Below, piece after piece: positions 15,001-25,645 of a stretch of 64,000 nt of DNA. The DNA lies in contig NC_058059.1 of NCBI RefSeq assembly GCF_020085105.1, positions 22,612,542 to 22,676,541 of the forward strand. The letters are read 5' to 3'. Numbering within the stretch: the stretch's first letter is position 1; the number at the start of each line of letters is the position of its first letter. Origin of the DNA: Siniperca chuatsi. Taxonomy: Eukaryota > Chordata > Actinopteri > Centrarchiformes > Sinipercidae. The position numbers were made by a program, and so were the translations under genes. The notes beneath the pieces are model-generated. The model was not told where the DNA came from and made no database searches. It was given only the letters and a program-made list of their open reading frames with translations.

Positions 15001-18000
15001 CTTGTGGAACTCTGTGACTATCTTTGCCGTGCACGGAGGACTCCCTGTTAACATGTACAAACTGAGATCGATCTGATAGATAGAAAGGAACTGCACTAAG
15101 CTGGTTTAAATCCTAATGCCAATTAAATTTTCCAATCTCTGTAATAGGATGTGATGGTCAATGGTGTAGAATGCAGCACTAAGGTCTAACAAGACAAGTA
15201 CATAGACAAGTCCATTGTCTGATGCAATTTAAAGGTCATTTGAAATTTTCACCAGTGCTGTCTATGTGCAATGATGCACTCTAAATCCTGACTGAAACTC
15301 AAATAAAGTATTCACACAACTGATTGGAACCGCTTCCTTAATCTTTTCTAAAGTGTACCATCCATCTTAGAGAGAAATGGAAGGTTAGATATAGGTCTAT
15401 AGTTGGCTAAAACCCCTGGATCAAGAGTGGGCTTTTTAAGAAGAGGTTTAATTACAGCTATTTTAAAAGACTGTGGTACATAGCCTGTTAATAAAGACAG
15501 ATTGATCATATCTAGTAAAGAAGTGCTAACTAAGGGTAAAACTTCATTAAGCAGCCTAGTTGGGATAGGGTCTAAGACACAGGTTGATGGCTTAGATGAA
15601 GAAATTGTTGAAGTTAGTTGAAGAAGGTCGATAAGAGCAAAGCAGTCTAAATATATATTAGGTTTTACAGCTGTTTCTATGGTTCCTGTGTTTGAAGATA
15701 AATCAGTACCGGTTGAGGGCAGGACATGATGAATTCTTTCTCTAATAATTAAAATGTTTTCATTAAAGTAGCTCATAAAGTCGTTACTATTGAGGGCTAT
15801 AGGAATACATGACTCAATAGAGCTGGGGTTGTTTTTATTTTCCTCTATTAATGATGAGTAGTAGGCTGCCCTGGCATAACAGAGGGCTTTCCTACATGTT
15901 TTAAGACTATCTTGCCAGGCTAAACGGGATTCTTCTAGATTGGTGGAACACCATTTCCTTTCAAGTTTCCACAATGTTTGCTTTGATTTGCGGGTTATAC
16001 CATGGAGCTAACTTTCTTTGTTTTATTATCTTCTTTTTTTAGAGGGGCAACAGAGTCAAATGTCATTCAGTGAGCCTGCAGCACTATCAACAAGAAGATC
16101 AATTTGGGAGAGACTGAAATTAGCATAAGAGTCCTCTGTTATATCAGATATATCTGTCTGTTCCTCTGTTCTTATATACAGACAAAAGACAGATGTTCTT
16201 TTCTGACAGAGAAGTTCAGAATGATTCAATGTATTGGATGGAAATTACATACTTGAGTGGATATAAAGAAGGTTTAAAAACCGTCATCCCTTCATTTGGG
16301 GTCATGAGTTATTACCGATAATAAAAGACTTGCTGAACATTTATATATGAGTTTGAATGTTCTACCTGACTGAGGTTTTGATTTCACTGTGATTTTGCTC
16401 CTGTAGGTAGAGTAAGGTAAGTTAGGACGTAAAAACAGCCAGCCTCCAGAATGAAACCCTCACCTCTTGTCTCCTGTTTTCAGGTTCAGGGACTCCCTGG
16501 AGGCCAGTGTGGTCACCGTGGTCGCCATCTGCACTGACCACAGAGTCTCCACCTACCGTCTGCCGGCGCTCACCGAGCCTCCAACCCTGCTCAGACATCA
16601 GAGCAGACCCGGCTGGCCTGACAGAGACGGAGCTGCTGCACCAGAACGCAGAAAATCCAGAGCTGAGCCGGCAAAAGACAGCTGCAAATTAGAAGGTAGG
16701 GAAGTGTTATGTTTGTTTTAGCTGTCAAAGACATGCTTGACCTATCGCCTGTGTGTGTTCTCCAGAGGAGGAGATGCTGTGCCCCCCGGTGGCTCGTCCA
16801 GCAGGGATAAAGCTGGCAGATCGGCAGGTCGAGAGGCTCCGAAAGGCTGCAGAGAAAGCTGAGCAAGCTCGAGCCAAGATAGAGAAGAGGAAGCAGGAAT
16901 GGGCCCAACTGTGAGTGTCATGTCCAACAACATCCCCTCAGTTCTGTGGGCTCAAATTAGATTTACATGGCATTCTCCATTTTCTTTTATGGTCATGGTG
17001 TTTCCTGTATTTTTAAAAATCCATACAAAATTCTAGGGGCTAAAATGAGCCGATATTGGGTTGCTGGTGCAAAACTGTGATGGATTGTTGGTGTCTCAGT
17101 TACGCAGAGAAGCCAAACGAGAACTGCGAGGATCCACAGGAAGTGCAGGCCATCCGCGAAGCCAAAGAGAACATCGGAGACTTAAAACTGAAGTCAGCTA
17201 AAGACTTCACGGTGCCGAAACACCTGAGGATGAACGCTGAGAGGAAGAGAGCAGAGCTAATAGGCCTGGAGGAAAATGTACACACAAACACACAGACACC
17301 TACATATCCTAATACACGTCTTAGCTCATTTACAGCATGAACTTCTTCTAGTCCAGTCTATATATAAAAACATAAACGACTTAATGAGCTGGCTTAAACA
17401 AAGGCTCCTCAACAACATGAGGTAATGATTCTGGTTTGGATGGTCATGGATAAAGCAAAAATGTCAGTAACTCCCCAGTTCCAAGTCCTTAATTGAATAT
17501 TTTTAGATTCTAAACAGTTGGTCAGACAAAACAGGCAATTTGTTACAATTACTTGATTTATTGTGACAGTAATCAATCATTATTTTTAACAATTTTGATA
17601 ATTGATTAGTTATTTGGGTTATTTATTAAGCAAAAGTGCCAAACATTCTCTGGCTCCAGCTTCTCTAATTTGAGGATTTGCTGCATTCACTGCAAACTGA
17701 ATATCTTTTGGTTTTGGAATGTTGGTCGGAACAAAACAAGAAGAGAAACAAGAACAGATTCATTTAATGACTTCGTCCATCCCACCAGATGCGTGAGAAG
17801 CAGACTGAGATGAATGGGCGGATTGTGGCGTTGCGGGACTCCAAGGTTCGCCTGGTGTCTCAGTTGCGCTCTCAGGCTCAGCAGGTCCAGAAGGTCCAGC
17901 AGCGTCTGGCGGCCCATCTCTTCCGCTCTCCACCCACCCTGCCTGCCATACTACCGGAGGAAACCCCAGAGAAGAGGCTGCGGTACAGCCAGGCAACCCT

Positions 18001-21000
18001 GGAGCGATACCGGGTTCTGAGGGAACAGAGGTATAGGAGCCAGGTTTTTGCTTCATAAAAGCAAAAGCTTTTGTAGATAAAAATATTTTTGAAGAAGTAA
18101 TTAGGCTCTGCAAAATGTAAAAGCCTGGCATTCACAACCAAATTTATGATGAGGGAAGTCATTTTTCTAACATGATTGTATCAGAAATCAGAATCAGAAA
18201 TACTTTATTGATCCCCGAGGGGAAACTCTTTTGTAACAGCTGCTCACTATCACGTCAGTGCACGCAGGAATAGAAGTACTGAGCAAATCAGAATATAATA
18301 CACTATAATACAGGCAAAATAAATTAAGTACAAAGTGGATATAAGTATAAAATTAAAATAAGTGTAAAGTACAAAGTGGATTTACCGGTTGATGATGATG
18401 AAGTACGGTATAATAATACAATGTAATAATATAAGTAATAGTGCATGTACTGTCAAGTTAAGTGTAACTTATTAAGACGATTATGAGACATTATTGCACA
18501 GCAGTAATAGAAGTATGAATAAATATCAATAAAAGGATACTAAAGGACCCACCCCAGCCACAGCCTGTTCACCCTGCTGCCATCTGGAAAGAGATGCAGA
18601 AGTATCCGCTGTCGCACCACCAGACTACAGAGCAGCTTCTTCCCTCAGGCTGTGAGACTCCAAAATTCATCCTCAGAACTCCACCATATAAAATAGTTTT
18701 CATTTCTATGACTTATTATTTATTCACTGCTCTACTATGTATAATTTTTTGAATAGCATAAAGGGAACTACAAAACAAAATCTCATTATACAACCCTGTG
18801 TTGTAAAATTATCAATAAATCTATCTTGTATCTTGTATATGAATGCACCATTTTGGCAGACCTTTTAATCCATCCACATATTCAATTCATTTTCATGCAG
18901 GCTTTTGAAAAGAAGATGAAAACATAAAAACACAAAGTAGTCTTGAAAAAGCGATTTGGATGGGCCGCCCTAGACAAAGAGGGGGTGTTGCTCTGTCACT
19001 GAGCATCTGACTAGCTGACTAGCTGCGGTGTAGAACGGGTCCAGCTAAACCAGCACTTGCAGGGGTTTAAACTGGGTGCTAAACTGGACCTGATTGCTCT
19101 GTTAAAATGAGCACAGGTTCAGCTGAACTGCAGCTAAACTGGGTGTCTGAGCCTCCCAACGGAGGTGTGTCAGAGAACCTCAACATCATGTAACAGACTG
19201 GGAGCAGGCGTGTCTGATGGCTAACCAGCATGCACTGGGGCAATGGAATTATAATTGCTATCATCACTGTATATGTGTTGATGCACTGCTACTGGTGTTG
19301 TTGTGTTCTGCAAGGTTGTTCACATTTCCACAATGATGTACATTTAGTCATGTACCAGTGAATGCGATTACACCACAAGTGATGTTGTGTGCACGATTAT
19401 TGAGATTCTCACCCCTGACAGTCAACTGATGCCTTGAGGCAACATCATTTAGGTGATTTTTTTTTTTACAGGAGCCAGCAACCAAGTTCAGACTACAACC
19501 ACAGGTTTAAACCCGTCTTAAACCACAGAATCAATGACAGAGCAACGGCCCCAGAATGTTTTGATTAGTTGCTGATTGTATATTTTTAAAGGAATATATT
19601 TACTTTTTTTTATTTTCAAACAGGTTCCAGACCATGGAGCAGGAGGGAGGCACATGTTTATTGGAGCAGCTGGAGAAAGAGATGGAAGGAGAGGAGAAGA
19701 AAGAGGAGGAAGAAGAAGAGGAGGAGAGAGGAGAGGAAAGGACTCCGAGCCTGTCGGCTTCATCTGTAACCAGAGAAGAAGAAGAGACAGGAGTGGAAGA
19801 TGGAGCAGAGCTAAGCGAGCTGGAGGAGGAGCTCCAGACAGAGGAGGAGATCAGACTGCTGTACGAGCAGGACTCTCTCCTGGAGCAGGTCTGTTATTTT
19901 TTTCATTCACTGATGAATCTTTGATCAAATAAAAGGCAATTACATTAGATTAAATGTGTAATCATAAACAATGACGATGCATAACATTGTAATATAATCT
20001 GTGGATGTGATCAGATGGAGAGTTCGGTGCGTCAGTTTGACGCGGAGCTCCTGCTGCTGCGTCACCAGAAGCTGCGTCTGGACTGGCAGCTGAAGCTGGC
20101 CGACCTCCGTCAGCTGACGCTCTACCAGGAGCTGCTGCTCCTCAAGGAGTTCGAGAGGAGGGAGGACAGCCTGCAGGAGAAGCTCAACGGACGCATTAAC
20201 GAGGAGAACAGCATCACGGTGGGGGAGAGTTTACGTACCTATGGACTGGTTCATGTGGATGATCTTTTCATTAGATGTCCTTTAGCAATCTGTTTAAAGT
20301 GCTTTACGAGTTGTTGTTTTTTGTGTTTTAGCCCATAATTGCATACTTGCATACTGCAATACTGGTGACCATTCTCTAAAGTGTACCATAGTGTTTAAGA
20401 TATTTGTTTCCCTGCCTTCAGGCAGCCTTTGGTTTCGATTCCATTCTGTGCAGAATGAAAATCACCTTTTAGAAATTTCATGAGAATTTCAGTAGTGGAA
20501 AGTAACTAAGTACATTTACTCAGGTACTGTACTTAAGTACAATTCTGTGGTACTTTATTTGAGTATTTCCATTTTCTGCTACTTTATAATTGTACTCCAC
20601 TACATTTGTCTGACAGCAGTAGTTACTGGTTACTTTTCAGATTAAGATTTTAGATAACAGCATATGATAAATTTTGAAAATAGATCAAACCATTGGTTAC
20701 CAATCTTTTTGGCTTGTGACCCCTTACAGAAAAGCTGTGTCTACTTGGAGCCCCTTGTCACATTTCAGATGTCTATGAGTTGTTAGCAATTCCACCAAAG
20801 AGACATTTCCCCTCTAAACCTCTCAGATGATTTCATTTAAATAACTGTTTAAGGCCCAAAGACGTCACATTATCCAATATTTCACAAAAAAGCAAATATT
20901 AGAGAAAAGACCCAAAAATGTAAACAAATTTGTATAGCAGAACAGACAGAGCAGTTTTTGTTTCTTTCCTCTCCCATTAATCATCTTACAAACCCCCAGA

Positions 21001-23674
21001 TTTGTACTGAGACCCTTTGGAGGGGCCCGACCACCAAGTTGGGAATTACTGGACTAAACTACTTAACTGTACATATTACAGTTAAAATTAGCTCCACCTA
21101 AATGCTATGTACACACTGATCCATCAGTTTTAACAAACTAATAATATATTATATGATAATATATCAGTCACAGAGGACATTTTTCAAGAATAGTGCTTTT
21201 ACTTTTGATACTTTAAAGGTCCAGTGTGTAACATTTGTTTTCCGCGAGTTTCACGGCCACCGTAGTTTCTCCTACATGTTTGGAAGGGGCGGGTGAGGCG
21301 AGCGATATTCAAATGGTTGCAAACTGCAATTTCACCGCTAGATGTCACTAAATCCTACATACTGGACCTTTAAGTACATTTAGCTGATATTACGTCTGTA
21401 CTTAAGTAGGATTTTAAATGCAGGACTTCTACTTGTAATGGATTATTTTTACACTGTGTTATTGGTCATTTTTAATTCTAATAAACAGTTTTAGAGTGAA
21501 TCAAATTAAAATTAACACACACTGGTTGATTTTAAACTTGATTAACAGACCTGATAACAGACTGGGGCAATAAGGGCATATCTACACAGGAGGTGTTTCG
21601 GGCGCATTGTCCGTCTCACACACATCTGATGGAACAGTTTCAGCTGTTTACACAGACGGCTCACGTTTCACTCGTGCTATACACGCATAAACGCGACCTG
21701 AAGCGTATTTTTACATTTCAAGTCTCCTTTCTCCTGTTTTCCGTGTGTAACTACAGTGATTGTGTGTTGGGCTCTGAGCGCTGCCAAAACGCAGGTGACC
21801 TACACTCAGTACTGTGCCTGAACGCATCCTGTGTAGACACAGACGGAGCACTAAGGTTGCTGCTGTGTATACACGGTAACACTGTTTGTGTGGTAATGCA
21901 GGTGATTTCCTTCCTCAGATCACTGTTAATAGATTCTCGTGTACTTATTCGGTAGATCCTCCCCTCTCTTTCCTGACAGTGTAAGCTGGAGGAGTGTACT
22001 GAACAGCTGGAACTGAAGCGGGAAGACATAGCCAAGCTGCAGGAGAGAGAGAGGGCTTTGATGGCCGCCTTCCAGGCCTCGCTTGGTGAAGAGAACAAGT
22101 TTGAAGAGTTTCTGACTAAAGTCTTCAAGAAGAAGATCAAACGCGTTAAGAAGGAGCAGACGGGAAATGAAGGTGAGGAAAGAACGCAAGTGTAAAATGT
22201 AACAAGTGTGATTATGTGATGCTGTGTGTGTCAGTTTGTCCATGATCCAAATGTGTGTTTGTAGAAGAAGAGGAGGACAGTGATGAAGACTCTGATGAAG
22301 ACGATGACTGGGATGGTGATGATGATTATGACAGCGGCACAGAGGATGGAGGAGCTGCTCTGGACATCAATGTTTGCCCTCCAGGTCAGTATTGTGGTGG
22401 AAAAAGTTTTCAAATCCTTGACTTTTTCATAGTAAAGTGTGAACTTTTAATTCTTACCAGTGTTGCAGTCGGGTCTGACAGGATGTATCGAAGCATTTAA
22501 CCAGATTTAGCCTGTATTGATCTACGGTGTACTTGCCGTGAGGAAATATGAATTTGTGTTTGAATTTTGTCTATTTGTGCGCTAATTACCTGAATTTGGT
22601 AGGGCCTGATTGTGCTGCATCTTTTCTCAATCCTTGAACTGAAGTAGGTTCATCCATGCGTGAGTTCATCACCCTCTTAAGCTTGGGACAAACCTGAAGA
22701 CTAACTGAAACCTACAAAGACTGGACAACCGACATATAAAGATTGTTTCCAACAACTTTCACAGATTTTTTAGTCGTTGACAGTCAGGAAGGAGCATAAA
22801 CCTTTCTATTAAAAACTCTGGAGACACAAGGCTAATTAGACCCGATACAAAATGCAGTCAACCTGAACAGACCCAAATAATACAATACATGTCCTTTTTT
22901 GGCAATACATCTGGACCCTACCTGAGCTGAATAAACTGAATATAATTTGGACCTGGCCAGACTCAGGTACTTGAGCCGATCTCTTGTATAAGGAACCTGC
23001 TGCTACTATCAAACCAAAACAAACATCGCTGGAGAGTTTATTTGGAAGAGGGTGATAAAAAATGTACTGGATATCATACTGAGATGATACAAGAGCCACA
23101 CAAGTAGTTGTTGGGTTTAGAAATTAAATGAGAGAAACAATGTTCTGCATGTGTTTTTAGTCCACTGTCGTGAGTCTGTGCAAACACCAGACAACACACA
23201 TCTGTTCTAATGTCATCAAAAACGCAGCAGACTGTAGTTACAAATTTTGGATTTCTGTCTGGGGTGTCACTTTTGTGCCAGTGGTTCTCAAACTCTCTGG
23301 GTGCGTGGAACCATTGCACATGCACAGGGGAAAATGTGGAGCGGAACTAAAGTTGAATAAATCAGATTCATGGGAGAACAATAAACAAATAACAGTGGTC
23401 TGATGCTAGCTAGGCTATCAAGATTCAGTTTAAAGATTTATTCAGACAGAAATTAACAGACTATTGACAGGGAATAACAAAAAAAACAGGCGGCGCACAC
23501 CAAGCAAACACATCAGTCAAATCCAAAATATGACAAAGCCTATCATGCTCTTGAGTCAACGTTAATATCCTTCACAAAGTAACTAAAATGGAGCTATGCT
23601 TTTAGTTGCTTAGTTGTGGCAGGAACACACCACAAATGATGGCCCTTAACTTTAGCTTCAACTTTAAGTATGAA

Positions 23675-23724
<50 letters not shown>

Positions 23725-25584
23725 TCAGGCTGTGATCCAGAGTTGTTTGAGAACACACTGCAGCTTCGTGAGCGTCGGCTGGACCTGGAGGAACTGCTGG
23801 TGGAGGAGAAGAAGAGTGCTGAAGCTCTGAAGAAGGAGTGTGACACCCTCGTCAAGAAGGTCATACTCTGCGTTTCATCTTTCTGACATGTTTCTGTTAC
23901 CATGTGCTCTTTTTGTCACTCACATTTGTGTGTGTGCTCTGAAGGAGAAATCGGTGAAGAGCAGTCGGAAGGCAGCAGAGGACGACTTGGAGTTAGTCAA
24001 CAGGGAGAAACAGCAGAAAATGAACGAACTGGATGTGGTGGTTCCTCTCAGACTGAACCAGGTAAACAGCCAAAAGCTGTGGCAAAACCACTGAGTGAAG
24101 ACAAAACTAATTCAAGCTCTAGTCAATAGATTTTTTGGATTTTTTTTTTTGGTAACCTTGGAAGACGGTTAGCAGCGCAGTACGACCAAGTAAAATTGCA
24201 ACATCAAATAAATCAATATTTTGCTTGATGGTATTATTTTTCATGTCATCAGGAATGTTTAAAAGCTATTGTGCAGTGCTGTGCATTTTCTGTTACCAGC
24301 TGCCTTTCAGCGGTTATATTTCATTAGAGGTATTCCTGTGCGTTGGCTATTTTTCAGCTATTTTGCTTGTTTTGTCCAAGAAACAATCCAAAACCCGATG
24401 ATTTTTAGTTTAATATCATAGAGGACTAAGAAAATCAGCAAATATTCACATCTTAGCTATAACCAGTGAATTTATGGCATTTTTGTTTAAAAAATAACTT
24501 TTAATAACAATTAATTGATTACTAAAAAAATCTTCTGTCAATCTTTGTAGCTTTTTTTGTTTTTTCTTCAATTTGAACATGACATTATGGCAGTGCTATG
24601 CTTGGGAGTACACCGAAAATTATTGATCAGTGGAGTTTTTATTATTTTAGATTTAGATTTTGCCTGTAGTTATGCAAATAACAACATGACAATGAAAATG
24701 AAAATTAGAATAAAAATTTGAAGAAATTAAAATTTTTAATTTCATTAAATGTTTTTATTTTAATATTGGCAGCCCCGGACCTACATACAAATACTTTGCC
24801 TGTGCCTCTTGCAAAACCCTTTTGTAAAACACGGGCTTTAAGTTGATTTTGACTTTTTTTCCCCCTCATTTTATCATCTCATGCAATTCCTCTCTGTCCC
24901 TTTCGCTTCCTTCCACATTCTCCATTCCTCCACCAGATTGAATTTGTCACTAATGGCTCTGTGCCGTCTGACCTGAGCCCAGCGTTGGTGCTGGACAGGA
25001 CGGAGCTGAGCAGGCTTCAGGAGCGCATCAAGCAGTTGCAGGTGGAGAAGAGCCAGCAGAGAGATCTGTACTGTCAGGCCCGCCAGCAGCACATCAGGCT
25101 CATCCATGACCGCAAGGACATGGACAGCAAAATCCAGGGTAAGACCCACACAGTCCAACACCCGGGCCTAGAAGAGCTTTGAGCTCCATCCAGCTCAAAC
25201 TGAAACATCTGATGATGTGTAAGATACAACTTGTGTGTCTGTATGTGTGTTGGTGTAGTGCTAGAGAAGCAGTGCAACCAGCTGATGATGATGAAGTATG
25301 GGAGGCTGGTGGATCTGGAGGCTCTGCAGACGCTGTCGGGCAACAGGACGCTGGAGGAGCTACGGCAGGAAAAACTCCTCAGAGAAGCTGCGTACGCCAA
25401 GGAAATCAAACAGTGGGATGTACGCTGACCTGTGTGTGTGTGTGTGTGTATGTGTGTGTGTGTGCACTTTGGCAAGTGTGAGATGATCTGTATCTTTGCC
25501 TTGTTTTGTTCTGATCCTCTTTAAACTCAAAATGTCATTTTGAGTCAACTTAGACTGGAGTAAGTTTAGTGATCTTTTTCTGGA

Positions 25585-25645
<61 letters not shown>

